Shown: positions 1 through 10,742 of the stretch, piece by piece
Position numbering within the stretch: the stretch's first letter is position 1
Layout of the letters: each line of letters opens with the position of its first letter
Assembly (NCBI GenBank): GCA_027946365.1
Contig: JAPEUQ010000014.1
Coordinates: forward strand, 124,001 to 188,000
Reading direction: 5' to 3'
From: Kalmusia sp. IMI 367209
Taxonomy: Eukaryota > Ascomycota > Dothideomycetes > Pleosporales > Didymosphaeriaceae
DNA: 64,000 bases
Position numbers and translations under genes: made by a program
The notes under the pieces: generated by a model
Told to the model about the DNA's origin: nothing
What the model saw: only the letters and a program-made list of their open reading frames with translations
Database searches by the model: none

Positions 1-691
1 CCGGCCATTCACACACGACTTCTGCCTGGAATTACCCAAATATCTGTCAGAACCTCTAAAAATAAACAAGAAAGCCGTAAATAGCCTCCAAAAAAACTGT
101 CAGCGAACACATTGAGCGCTTTGTCGGCCTATAACTTAATCGAACATAGAGCTCCTCTACCTAGCTACTTGTCCAGCCCTGCTTGATCTCGCGATTGCTT
201 AGTCACACTTCATATTACCCGGAAACGCATATAATATTTACTAGTCAATCAAAAACAACTCATATTCCGTATTCAAAGTGGTTGTGCGACGCATGCTGCG
301 CAGCGGTGAGGTGTTCATCATTACTACATGCGGTGACCCAACGGTTGCGCAACGACTTGCAGCTTCCAATTGGTGGCCACAGACACCGGTACTACCTCCC
401 CAGCGTCTTATCTTAATGCACGCAAGCTATGATCGGGCCACGAAAAACCAATGAGACATCAAGATACTGATTATTAATGGTATCTCGAAACACAAAAGCG
501 CCATCGCCATAGTGAAGCATGAGCATGCTACGAATAACGTGTCATGAGTGGAATCAGTGACAACCAAGACTTCTTTGCCACAGCTTTCTATCTTATAGTG
601 GCCAAGATTCGAAGTGCCATAACACCATCTGCATTATCAACTACACGTTAGCCTCCATGTCATAATTCCACGTCCTCAACCACTTTTTAGC
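1..691. other. Intergenic left edge, no gene recognised
   Basis: I see no coding region, repeat or RNA gene here. Short open frames have no recognisable domain and no consistent codon pattern. The stretch may hold the promoter of the broken phosphotransferase gene that begins at about 692. Confidence 0.5.
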
Positions 692-1804
692 ATGGAATCT
701 TTGAAAGACACTACCTTTATCGATCGCATGCGGATTCCAAGACCAGACGTTACGGAATCGGATGCTGCAGGCATTTTTGACACAGCTATCTTACTGGGGA
801 TCTAAGAGAATTGGGTATTCAGCAAGATCGCAACTATCGGATTCCACACTATGAATGGGTCTTTCGTGCACAAGATCTGTTCGGCAGAATGCAACGTACT
901 GGAGCTCGAAGCGCAGACTATGGCTATGCAATTTCTTCGAGCTAAACCGAACTTTCCTAGAGTGCCGAATATCATACCGGATATTCATAGCGAAGACATT
1001 CTCTTGCTCGTAATTCGGGATAAAAAATACCGCTTTCGCTTGCTGGAATACCTTGAGGGTGAACCGCTTATCGAACACGAGCATCTTTCCGAACTCTCCG
1101 TCGCTGCCATTGGTGCTTTTTGCGCCCGACTGACGCTCGGTCTAGCCGACTTTAAGCATTCGGGTCTAGATCGAAGCTTACAATGGGACCTGCGGCGTGC
1201 TGAACCAGTGATCAAGCACCTGATGTCTGCCACCGTAGAAGTGGAAAACCGAGACCAGATCGCTGCAGTAATCACTGATACACTGGAACGAATCCGTCCA
1301 TTCGAGAAACGACTTCGTGTACAAGCTGTACACCACGATCTCACGGGTGATAATATTCTCAGCCGCTCCCTTGAGTCTGAACATCTAATACCGGACGCTG
1401 TTATTGACTTTGGCGACGTCATGCTGGGATGGTTAGTAGGTGACCTTGCTGTCACTTGCTCCTGACTACTTCAATGCGTCGGAGACAATGCACTGGGGAT
1501 TCTACCAACAATCGGAGCTTACCACGCCATATGCCCACTGAACGATGCCGAAATTAAGACACTCTGGTCACTAATCGTGGCTCGTGCGGTGGTTCTCGTC
1601 GCTAGCAGTGAGCATCAACTCTCGATCGACCCGTCCAATGCATATGTGCGAAGTAATCTGGTGTACGAACGGAGAATCATAGAAATAGCTATAGACGTTG
1701 ACCCTTCGCTTATGGAAGCTGAAATTCGGAGAGCGATCGATAATCTAGGAGAATCAAGCGCTGCATGTGAGCTCGAACCACAGGTTGCAAGACAAGACAA
1801 CTGA
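692..1804 (+). pseudogene. Broken aminoglycoside-phosphotransferase-like kinase
   Basis: This was a small-molecule kinase of the APH/hydroxylysine-kinase-like group, which phosphorylates hydroxylated amines. The Brenner motif is visible as HHDLTGDNIL at about 1333-1362 and the DFG-like metal motif as VIDFGDV at about 1402-1420. Both lie in the frame that starts at the ATG at 692. That frame meets TAA at 803-805. The family's QDRNYRI-like stretch then appears in another frame (about 826-846), and the first frame resumes at 851 with an NGSFVHKI stretch. A second in-frame TGA sits at 1463-1465, after which recognisable sequence continues to 1804. Two stops plus a frameshift pair make a functional product unlikely. 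An undetected intron could explain the first break but not the TGA. The family call is firm; loss of function is inferred. Confidence 0.72.
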
Positions 1805-2107
1805 GTATCCATACACAGGAACAGGCGAGATGCAGGACTTCGTGTTGATGGTATTGAATGGGTATACTAATGACTACAATGTTCTGAAATTGGAATTCTC
1901 TCAAGTCATGTTCTTTGACAATATAAGATACTACGTGGGGCATTGTGTGCCTGTTGCCGGAAACATATGAACGTCTTTCATTCAAAATCAGTTGGATATA
2001 CAAATTGAATGAAGATCAATAAGCAATGAAACAGTGTAAATCTATGACGTTAAAGATATATCAAATGATACCTTCGATAAGTGAATTCGCGTGCATATAC
2101 CTACTAA
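1805..2107. other. Intergenic, AT-rich, no gene recognised
   Basis: This gap lies between the convergent phosphotransferase relic and the oxygenase gene and probably contains their 3' ends. Nothing else can be supported. Confidence 0.4.
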
Positions 2108-2932
2108 TTACAGCGCCTCCACCCTGGGGAGACCGTACGCTAGTGGCACGTTTTGTACTTGCTCACGTATGTCCGTGAGTTCCCCGGTGTCATTCTTGAC
2201 CCAATTATACAGTGGCTTGTCTACTTCGGGGTTGATGAAGTACATTGAAGATTGGCGACTCTGAAGGCCATGATCGCGGACTTGGTGATAGAGTGGTGAT
2301 ATAGCTCCGCCCGTCGATGCCGTGAGTGCTGGACCAGGCATGAGAAGAACCTCATTACGCGCCGGTAACAACGGCAGTAGAACTTCAGAACCTGAATGTT
2401 GTTTGTATATCTCCAGGCCACGCTCATTGGAGTACCAGACGGTCAGCATGTGTCCATCTTCATGCTTATCTTGAATCAGGTCCCGCTGAGGCGATGATGA
2501 CAGCAAACAGTTGGCCTGTAGATGGGATATTTTCTGGAATGAGGGCCTAGCGTCTGCGCTAAAGGTCTTCGCTATATCGTCAAGCAAGCTCTTTACCATA
2601 GGTATCAACGCGTCGCGCCAGTCAAGAAGAGACCGAGTGAGTTTGGGGATCAATTCGGCTTTGGGAATAAGATCCAGTCGATTCGACCACATAGTGAAGC
2701 ACTCGTTCATGTCTGGACGATCCGGAACCTTCGAATATTCGATGTCAAACGGCCGGTGGCCATGATTGTAGTCGGTTGTGCTATGTAAGATTTTCTGTTC
2801 CAACGAGCGCCGAAAGAAATCGACCGTGTTTTGAATCGCGGAGTGCAGTTTATTGGCTTCAGGGTTCGACAGTTGAAAGACGGCATAGCCATTGTTGATA
2901 ATATCACGCGTTGCCAGTGACATAAGTGACAT
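2108..2932 (-). CDS. 2-oxoglutarate/Fe(II)-dependent oxygenase, IPNS-like
   Basis: Single-exon gene of 274 residues from the first ATG at 2932; an open stretch continues upstream but without an ATG. The fold resembles the isopenicillin-N-synthase-like oxygenases, which use Fe(II) and 2-oxoglutarate for hydroxylation or related oxidations. The iron triad is visible: HED of the KHEDGHMLTVW stretch at about residue 170, and the distal histidine in LYHQVRDHG. The RQSSMYFINPE stretch supplies the RxS contact for 2-oxoglutarate. The length is slightly short for the family because the N-terminal DIOX_N part is reduced, so an upstream exon is possible. The substrate is unknown. Neighbours are decayed genes, so context gives no pathway. 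Family call is good; function is open. Confidence 0.75.
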   Translation of the reverse strand: MSLMSLATRDIINNGYAVFQLSNPEANKLHSAIQNTVDFFRRSLEQKILHSTTDYNHGHRPFDIEYSKVPDRPDMNECFTMWSNRLDLIPKAELIPKLTRSLLDWRDALIPMVKSLLDDIAKTFSADARPSFQKISHLQANCLLSSSPQRDLIQDKHEDGHMLTVWYSNERGLEIYKQHSGSEVLLPLLPARNEVLLMPGPALTASTGGAISPLYHQVRDHGLQSRQSSMYFINPEVDKPLYNWVKNDTGELTDIREQVQNVPLAYGLPRVEAL

Positions 2933-3032
2933 GGTCCGAGTGTCTGGTCGCACGTATACCTTGACTTTTGGAATGCCCCTGAGGTACTGTAAGGTAGTTG
3001 TGCTTGCGTGTGAGCTCTTTTATCTTTCCGGA

Positions 3033-3545
3033 CTAAGTACCAGACTCCATTGCCACAGTTTCGACTCCTTTCCCGTCTAGCGTCTTCATATTCGTCAGGA
3101 AGCTGGGATGTTTATAGGCGGCTTCCAAAAGATCTGGATCCCCTAGCTTCACAACATAGTGTATTACAGCCCATCCATCCTTTCTAACGATGTTGCCAAT
3201 ATCTTCCAAGGCCAACAGTTCGATTGCACAGAAGATGTTTGCGTTACTCAGTGCTTCCAACAGCGGCGTATTGCCACTATAATCAGACTCCGCAACCAAA
3301 GCATCGTCACCACTTTTGCGAACATGGCGCCCAAGAACTCTCAGTGACTGAATTTCGCCCTGGAAACAGACGTGGTGAAATATGTTTCGTCCCGCAAGGT
3401 CAAGGATATCGATCTTGGCACCATTTGAAAGGAGTATATCAATACAAATTGGGTCATCGAGTAGCTCTACTATCGGCGGACGACCGTATAGATCTTGAGC
3501 ATTGATGTGATCTTTGTCGCTGGTTGAGCATAGAAGTGAGGCCAT
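3033..3545 (-). CDS. Ankyrin-repeat protein fragment
   Basis: The 170-residue frame has at least three ankyrin-like units, for example DLYGRPPIVELLDDPICIDI, then SNGAKIDILDLAGRNIFHHV, then YSGNTPLLEALSNANIFCAI. Ankyrin repeats are protein-binding scaffolds. Full fungal ankyrin proteins are usually several hundred residues and often carry an N-terminal NACHT or F-box part; none is visible upstream. The frame starts with an ATG but lacks an obvious promoter. It is therefore best read as a truncated or decaying copy, similar to the relic at about 18.9-19.5 kb. Whether it is expressed cannot be told. Confidence 0.5.
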   Translation of the reverse strand: MASLLCSTSDKDHINAQDLYGRPPIVELLDDPICIDILLSNGAKIDILDLAGRNIFHHVCFQGEIQSLRVLGRHVRKSGDDALVAESDYSGNTPLLEALSNANIFCAIELLALEDIGNIVRKDGWAVIHYVVKLGDPDLLEAAYKHPSFLTNMKTLDGKGVETVAMESGT

Positions 3546-3769
3546 CCGACCAATAGGGGAGAATACGGCGGGTCAGAGTACTAGTTGGCAATGGCTTTCA
3601 ACTCTTCTCGTTACTCCAATATTTCTCCTATACGGTGGGTTACAAGGTAACGCGCGTAATAATACTGTATGGGTGAACTTCATGTACTGACCGAAGCAGG
3701 ATAGTGGCTTATAGTAGTATTTGTTTTTATACGGTGAATTCTAGATCGCAACGCGTAGTATAGAGTCAG

Positions 3770-4014
3770 TGTTACGGCTGCTACGCCGCAAAAGTATTAC
3801 GAGACTGAAAGCATTAGTAGTAATGACTAATGGGACCACGACGACAGATGTTACGACCACAGGAGTGATGTTGAGCGCAATGTGGGCACGTGAGTGATCA
3901 CGTGACTAGTTCTGTGGATCTGTGGTCGACAGAGCCACAGCGCCTACAGCGCCAGGCTTAGATAGTAGTATATAGAGATGACAGCCCACCACTATACTGT
4001 TTCTCAATTCAACA
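3770..4014 (+). mobile_element. Candidate solo LTR of a retrotransposon
   Basis: The 245-bp segment begins TGTTACGG and ends TTCTCAATTCAACA, so its ends are the inverted pair TGTT/AACA typical of LTRs. Inside are a TATA-like stretch (AGTATATAGAG at about 3967) and two CACGTG boxes at 3887-3892 and 3899-3904. No second copy, polymerase gene or clear target duplication is visible in the window, so the call rests on end structure and internal promoter look alone. Orientation follows the TATA-like box. Confidence 0.33.
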
Positions 4015-5088
4015 TTTTTATGAGATCAGAAGGAGAGCTTCGCACTGCCTAGCGCGCAGAGACGTGTATTCAGAAAGGCACTATATGGCGAGTGTCCTAC
4101 GTATGTGTATGAGAGTCGTAGCTAGCTAGTCACTCGGAAAGCTAACATCAACCAAGGCACCCGCTTCTAGTAGTATCTGGATGCAGACTGTATGGTTCCT
4201 ATCGGTCGAATAGACAACTGGGCCGGGCCACTACAAGCCAACTATGTTTCGGTCGGCTCAAAAGTTCAAAAGTGCTACACAGGCGGTAACGGATAGCTAC
4301 TCAAAGCAGAGGTGTTCGACCCATGGGTTTACAACCACGAGCGTCAGCAGGACATCGTAGTATACATCTGGACTATAAGCATGAATGGCTGTCGAGATCC
4401 GCACCAACAACAACAAGAAACAGTAAGTTTTGATACTGATTGCTGTATAAGGTCTACCAATATCGTATGAACGATTGACATGGGTTTGAATTGTCGCCAA
4501 CAGAATTGAAGAAAGACAGGGACAGACACTTAGGCAATAGGGAGTATCTTCGTGTATCGCCAAAATCCACAGGCGATACTGGATCATTCTGTTACAAGCA
4601 CTTCGGTCCTGCAATGCTGCCTGCATGGCCAAGGCGAGAGTCCGGGATCCGACGTAAAACCGTCAGCTTGAACGACCGGACCTGTTGGCTTGATAGCTTA
4701 GATTTTGCTGCACACTTACTCAGGATAGGCGTGGAACCACCCTAGTCGACAGGACGGATGATCAGCCACATGGAAAGCGATGATCTGGAGGCATGCGCCT
4801 AAGGGATCTAGATTATGTGTGCATTGTGAAGATGTGGTTGTGGATGAGGATGGTGGGGGCCATTCGATATTTTAATCCTGCGCTAGTTCGTTCCGGGCAT
4901 CAGCCTCCTTAATCTTACCAAATCGTATACGCGCCGGAGAGGGGGCCTCAATTTCCCTAGTTCAATGGCCGACGGTCCGATGGGTATATCAGTCGCGCCT
5001 TGCCGTACTAGCCTGGTCTTCTCTAAGAAGGATTACAAATTTACATCGTCTTCTGCCGCTGTGCGCATTGCCTGGGGACTCGAAGTGG
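4015..5088. other. Intergenic, no gene recognised
   Basis: Short open frames on both strands show no domain. The region just before 5089 is pyrimidine-rich and probably carries the promoter and leader of the DUF3176 gene. Confidence 0.4.
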
Positions 5089-7038
5089 ATGCAAGGCATG
5101 GCAGACTACGAGCCGCTCCGGCAGCGCACCGATCATAACAGAACATCCCCGAACCGCCCAGAAAAGCTTCAACACAGTTCTCATCATCCGCAACAGGCGA
5201 CCTTCTACGCGCGATGGATCGACAATTGGTGGCTCGGCGAGCTGATTGGCATTCTCTCTAGCTGCGCTCTCGTTGTCGCTCTTTGCATCATTCTCAAAGA
5301 GTACGATGGACAGCAGGTGCCGTCGTTCGGAACCTGGTTCAACTCGGGCATCACGCTCGGCACGCTGGTGTCGCTGCTTACCACCCTGGCCATCGCCACG
5401 GCGCTGTCAACGGTGCAAGAGTGCCTCAGTCAACTCAAGTGGCTTTGGTTCTCGGACGCGAGCCGGCCGCTGCGTGATGCCGACACTTACGACAGCGCCA
5501 GTCGTGGGCTCGGGGGCAGCGTGCAGCTGCTGTGGAAGCTCCGTTTTAACCCCACCGCATCATTCGGCGCACTACTCACCATTGTCCATCTGGCGATTGC
5601 ACCACTCGCACAACAGTCGCTGCTGGCGCTGTCGGTGCCCGTCGTGGAACTTAACGGGAGGGCCACCATTCCCGCCACAAAGGATTGGGCTGAGGCCCTC
5701 CAACAGACCCAGACCCTGAAGATGCCTGCTGGCTACGACGCGATATCTCCGGGAATGAAAGGTGCTATATTCAGTGGCCTTTTTGCAAGCGCCAACGTCA
5801 CAATCAACGATACTCTGCCGACTTGCACAACTGGCAATTGCACCTTTCCAGACTACCAGTCATTAGCCATCTGCGCATCGAGCGCCGACGTGACTTCCCA
5901 CCTCCAGAATTTAACAACCAAAGGGGAGCTGAAATGGTGTCTTCCTGGCGGATTTTGTAACTCCAACAACCTTACTGCAAGGACCGCAGGCCATGATGCT
6001 ATTATTGCCAATATCACCTCAGCCGTGACCCGGGCCAACAAGGACGCTTCCGATGGAAAAGATTTGTGGCCATTTAACTACACATCGGTCGCTTTCGCCA
6101 ATCATGTCACTCCTGTGGGCGACTTCTACATCCTATACGAAAACTTAACTAGGTCCGGCCCCTCCACGGCCACCCCCTGGATGGCAGTAGAACTTGTCCT
6201 TGACTGGTGCGTGCCTACCTTCTCTACGCATGTTACTAACGGCACGGCCGTTACCTCACGTAGGCCGGATCCCTTCATGGACTTCGACGCCGATCTCGGC
6301 TATGTGATCACGGGACACGTAGGGGACCAGCAGATTACTGTTGACCCGAAGTCGCACTTCACGCTGCAGCGCTACCTAAACCTCACGCTATCTGGCCTCG
6401 CGTATCGGACGGGCGATATCGACATCTATGCCGACTCTGATCAGGTACAGAAATTGGTTTCTTTTTTCGGCATCGGCGGCCAAGACGCTGTATCAACGAC
6501 GCGTGCGGATGGTCTAGTTGCTCTGGACGCCATGCTGCTGAATACAGCCACCAGCATGACCAACTACATACGCTCAGCAGTAGAAGTGGATCACATTAAC
6601 GGCATCGCGTTTGTCCAGGAGAACATCGTGCGCGTTAGGTGGTCGTGGATCGCCGCGCCCATTGTATTCTCCGCCGCCAGTCTACTCTTCTTTGTTACTG
6701 TTGTCACACTCTGCAGCATTCACGGCACTGCCAAGCCGCCATTGTGGAAGTCCAGCACCGTCGCTGCTCTGCGCTGCCTTGACCCGCATCTGCACCGCGA
6801 GCTAGGCGGTCCGCCTGGTCGGATGGTTCTGAGTGGCGCCGCTGACAAGCAGAATGTGCGTCTTGTGCGTGATGGTGAAGGCTGGTTGCTGGTTCAAGGT
6901 ACGGACGTCAAGGCTATACACAACGAAGAGGATGGCGTAGCGTTGAACGAGCGTGGCCAAGGGTCGCTTTTCTCGTCAAGTAAAACGCTTTCGTCGGTAG
7001 AAATCAATGTGGCATATCCTGACACATCAAGACGATAA
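5089..7038 (+). CDS. DUF3176 integral membrane protein
   Basis: Single-exon gene of 649 residues. I use the first ATG at 5089; a second ATG at 5098 (MADYEPL) is also plausible. The N-terminal third matches the fungal DUF3176 pattern: a WWLGELIG start of the first membrane segment at about residue 45, a second segment with GITLGTLVSLLTTLAIATAL at about 85-105, and then the conserved AxSTVQECLSQLKWLWF stretch. A third hydrophobic segment follows at about 155. The long central part is rich in N-glycosylation sites and has paired cysteines (TCTTGNCTF), so it is probably extracytoplasmic. One last membrane helix lies at about 525-547. The function of the family is unknown. The gene looks intact and has higher GC than its flanks. 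Confidence 0.85.
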   Translation: MQGMADYEPLRQRTDHNRTSPNRPEKLQHSSHHPQQATFYARWIDNWWLGELIGILSSCALVVALCIILKEYDGQQVPSFGTWFNSGITLGTLVSLLTTLAIATALSTVQECLSQLKWLWFSDASRPLRDADTYDSASRGLGGSVQLLWKLRFNPTASFGALLTIVHLAIAPLAQQSLLALSVPVVELNGRATIPATKDWAEALQQTQTLKMPAGYDAISPGMKGAIFSGLFASANVTINDTLPTCTTGNCTFPDYQSLAICASSADVTSHLQNLTTKGELKWCLPGGFCNSNNLTARTAGHDAIIANITSAVTRANKDASDGKDLWPFNYTSVAFANHVTPVGDFYILYENLTRSGPSTATPWMAVELVLDWCVPTFSTHVTNGTAVTSRRPDPFMDFDADLGYVITGHVGDQQITVDPKSHFTLQRYLNLTLSGLAYRTGDIDIYADSDQVQKLVSFFGIGGQDAVSTTRADGLVALDAMLLNTATSMTNYIRSAVEVDHINGIAFVQENIVRVRWSWIAAPIVFSAASLLFFVTVVTLCSIHGTAKPPLWKSSTVAALRCLDPHLHRELGGPPGRMVLSGAADKQNVRLVRDGEGWLLVQGTDVKAIHNEEDGVALNERGQGSLFSSSKTLSSVEINVAYPDTSRR

Positions 7039-7472
7039 TGGTTGATACTCTCGTAAAGTATATCTATATATTATACTTATAGATGAGTAGTTACGTAACC
7101 TAAATTTATTGTCGTTACGGAAGGAAAGTTTCGCGCATTTCAGATTCCAAAGTGATTCGTACTGCATTTTCCTGTAGGGCTGACAACGACATCATATGTC
7201 TAAAGGCCCTGATAACGCTATCGGCGAAAAGAGGCCAACTGCCCATATTATCCCTCTGTGATAGTAGCAGCCTCATCTTAGCATCGATCGACTACGTTGG
7301 CGTGGGTAAGCTGTAGCTGAGCATGGGCAGTGAACGCTACCCGCTTCAAAGCAAAGGATTTCGCCAACGCACCCAAACTTGCCAGCCACGTGCGGACAAG
7401 CCGAGTGGTTAGATAAGCAGCAATTGGCAGTGTGGCTTGACTTCCTCCTGACCACTCGCTCGCCTCGCTCGA
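7039..7472. other. Intergenic between convergent genes
   Basis: This holds the 3' ends of the DUF3176 and methyltransferase genes. A stretch at about 7391-7415 resembles a tRNA A-box but no matching B-box or cloverleaf follows. Nothing else is supported. Confidence 0.4.
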
Positions 7473-8407
7473 TCAGAAGAAATTAGCAATCCAAATATCC
7501 ATCCCCCTTACACCCTTCCAACCCCCCTGCACACCCTCTAAGCTTGCCTCACACGCATCCCGTAACGCAAGAACTACTCCACGCTCCCTCTCATCACTTA
7601 CTTGCTCTTCTACTTCCTTTTCGAAAGAGGAAGAAAGACAAGCATATACTTCCCATTGTCCGTCTGACAGCTCCTCCCCACTCTGCACGCGGGTCTCACT
7701 CTCCAGCTGCCACCCGGCAGCCAGGGCCAGCTCGGTAAGTCGCTTTGGCCCTAGCACTGTGCGGATGTTCGAGACGCTTTTGGGTTTACGGCACTCTAGG
7801 GCTGCCTGGGTGAGCGCAGCTAATACGTGAGGCTGGGCAGAGGGGTGCGTTGCTACCAACGACCACTCGGCAAGGAGAAGACGCTTGCTATGTTGCTTGA
7901 GGGCGCGGAAGGTGGAAAGAATGAGCGAAGGGGAGGAAAAGTACCATAGGGAGTGGGCGAGTACTGTTGCGTCAAAGCCCTTGCTGTCGCTGGCGGACGG
8001 CGAGGGGATGGAGGAGAGGTAGTCCAGGGGGGATTGATGGACCCAAGAAATCCGCCTGCCTAGTGGACCCTGCGAGATGTGATGCTGTGCTTGGCCAAGG
8101 GTATACGGGTCACCTGCAGGAATGTCAGTACGCTGCTTCAGCAGGGTAAAAAGCGAAAGGACACACCATAATCTAATTCCGCCGGATCGACCGCCACCAC
8201 CCTTCCCTGCTCGCCTACAGCATTGGCAAGCACAGTCGTACAGTCTCCCTGCCCGCATCCTAGTTCCAGCACTTTCGATCCAGTGCGGATGTTCCAGTGC
8301 TGCACGAGCACCATGCGATGAAGCGTTTGGGAGTGCTGGATACTGAAGTTGGCGTGGTCGTGTAGAGAGAGACGGGCGATAGAGGCGGCGTCGAGTTGGG
8401 CAGACAT
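7473..8407 (-). CDS. SAM-dependent methyltransferase
   Basis: Two exons, 8407-8167 and 8113-7473, give 293 residues. The 53-bp intron has a GTGTGT donor, a CTGAC branch site and a GCAG acceptor, and joins LDYG to DPYTLG in frame. Motif I is VLELGCGQGD at residues 46-55, and motif II ends VVAVDPAELDYG, which is where SAM's ribose is bound. A later AHSLWYFSSP stretch is the post-motif region. This is a class I Rossmann methyltransferase of the type with a Methyltransf_25/31-like core. The acceptor is unknown. A TA-flanked inverted-repeat element lies about 115 bp upstream of the start codon and may affect its promoter. Confidence 0.82.
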
Positions 8408-8521
8408 GTTGTGCTCGACGAGTGTTAAGCACAAGACGGTTGAGTAGGTTTTGTGTAGTTGCGTGATGAGTTGATGTGATGAGTCACCATCGCTCCTGCA
8501 ACCTTTATAGCATTTATCGTA

Positions 8522-8683
8522 CAGGGTGCAGGCACGTCGGGTGAAATCCTTAGTAGCGCTTACTCCCCTTGCAATGGGTGTAATTCGATGAAAATCTGCA
8601 TTTTTTACCAGCGATATTGCTGCGATCAGTACCGTCCAAGGTCAACTGTAGTTTGGGATCTCAACGGACGTGCCTGCACCCTG
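8522..8683. mobile_element. MITE-like element with 16-bp perfect terminal inverted repeats
   Basis: CAGGGTGCAGGCACGT at 8522-8537 is exactly inverted at 8668-8683. Similarity continues inward, imperfectly, for about 12 more bases. The element is flanked on both sides by TA (8520-8521 and 8684-8685), the target duplication of Tc1/mariner/pogo transposons. At 162 bp it is non-coding, so it would need a transposase in trans. No second copy is seen in the window. Confidence 0.68.
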
Positions 8684-10742
8684 TACCTTTAGCTGTTTAG
8701 GCTGGCTTCCTGATCGCTGCGCTAGAGCCTAAGCAGAATAGTATCGCCAAGAGCGATCGGCGGAAATCAGGCAGCTACTGGTAGACTAGGCACTGGAACT
8801 AGCACGCTCTACAACATGACCGCCAATGAACCTCTGAATCAAACTACTAGCATCCAGAATACCGCTGATAAGTCGCGTCGACCAAAATTGATGATATATG
8901 GATATATAATGGCTCTATGACGAGGCATGGTCGGAAAGTCAGGCTCGGGATGGTAGGTGAATGTATTATACGTGAGAAAAGAGATTGAATGACTGCAACT
9001 AGCCACCTTGACCGGCTCATTCCTTTACCCTCACCGACTCAGCCCTAAAGCTCGGCGCCATATCAATTTGCACCAAGCTCACATGACACGCCACACGCTG
9101 GCACCTCATTTCCACCATCACTCTCCGCCTCACTAGGGATGATGCAGCCGATGAATTGTTGTTAGGGAGAGAGAGAGAGAGAGAGGTGACTACGTGTAAA
9201 ATTCTTAGGCGGGCGGCAGTGCTAATCGCTCACTACCTTATTTGTGGAAGTGAAAGTTTGAGCCAGCCAGCAGGAAAGAATACAATCTTCACTTAGTCTT
9301 ACACTCCACCATAATATATTTTAAGCTTGACTCAATAATCTATATTGACCGGGACAATCTGATACGTGGGTAATAGCTTTAGTAGAACTCAATGCGTTGC
9401 TTCTATGCGTACTAATGCGTTTCTTTCTCGTTTACTGTAATAACTGTTAGGTCACGGGGTGAACAATGTAGATTCAGTATGGTAGTCAACAATAGAGTAT
9501 ATTGTAAAGTAGAAAGTAGACGAATCGCTGCTGGACCAAGTCCATGCAGCAGATCCCTTTTATCCCCTAGTCAAGAGGTAATGGACTCTTCTCAACCTTA
9601 GTACTCTGGTTGTCAACATATGTGGTCCACCTATGCGAAGCGTGGAGTAAGTCATCCGATATCAACCTCCTTTCGGTGATCGAGGACACGCAGGACCTCC
9701 GACCGCCGATTACCGCCCAATACCTCCTAACAGCGCCGTATCGTGACAACGACTATACTAGTAGTAACAATATATAACTATTTATTTACAATGATTAAAC
9801 TATATCTATTTTCACATCTATATTACTAACTATAGTAGACTTCTATTGCAATCATCGGAAATAATGTTGAGTAGGCACCGCGGTGTAGCTTCTCATGGTT
9901 TGACACTAATCAAATCGAGAAGGCTCATTTTATACTAGCACCTGAAGACAGCATAGGAAAAACCTTTGCAGGGGAAAGCTAAGAGCGTGGAAAATGGTTG
10001 AACGCGATATATCAAGGCTTGGTAGCCTGTAGGTGAAGGCAGGTTGACTCCGGCCTGTGAGGCACGCTGAAAGTGAGCTTGTAATGTAAGCCAGAACAAG
10101 ATAGAAAGTTTAGACGTCGTCCAAGTCGTTGTGCAGCTGGTCCTGTTACAGGGGATAGTTCTGGCGTAGGCAAATATCGTCCTAACCTCATAACTGGAGC
10201 AGTTCTTGATCTCGTAACGAGAGTTCGACCCTGGCCTATCACAGGCACAAAAGAAAGGTAGCTTGTTAGCTCGTGCTTATTGTAAAAGGCTTAATGGAAC
10301 AATGGCTCTGTAGGTTATCATGTAAGGCCCATAGCTTGTAAAACGTCTGATAGCTTTGTAGTAGCTGCATTTGCGGAATAAAGATGACGAGAAACCAGAA
10401 TGCTCTAAGGCGTTAAGGGGAAGCAGTTGACACTAAACACTTAATCAACGAGATTGAAGGTGGTTTGAATATTGGCGGATAGAGCTCAACCGAGATCTCT
10501 GTGTTTTAAAAGCTAGGATCAATTTATAAGCCTTATAGAGCTCTACAGGAAAAAAATCTCGTGATAGTAGCTTTTGGTGTTGAGCGCGCATTGACCCGCG
10601 CGGCAAGGTAGTCCTAAGCCCCGCTACCGGTACCAAGGCGCCGTGATAGCGGGGCATCCCATGACCCCACTACGGGCTCCTTCCACCACCTCCTTCTTTC
10701 CTCTCAACTTTTATCTTTACCCCCTGCCCATTCTCATATGGT
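8684..10742. other. Long intergenic region with a GA microsatellite
   Basis: About 2 kb without a convincing gene on either strand. A (GA)n tract of roughly nine units lies at about 9167-9185. Around 9760-9850 the sequence is strongly AT-rich. The last 150 bases are pyrimidine-rich and lead into the peptidase start codon at 10743, so this part is probably its promoter and leader. Confidence 0.45.

Noticed and set aside
7391..7480. tRNA-like A-box (AGCCGAGTGGTTAG)
   Set aside because: No B-box, anticodon arm or acceptor pairing follows within tRNA distance; probably chance.
10190..10245. B-box-like GAGTTCGACCCTGG
   Set aside because: No A-box or pairing acceptor stem upstream, so not a tRNA gene.
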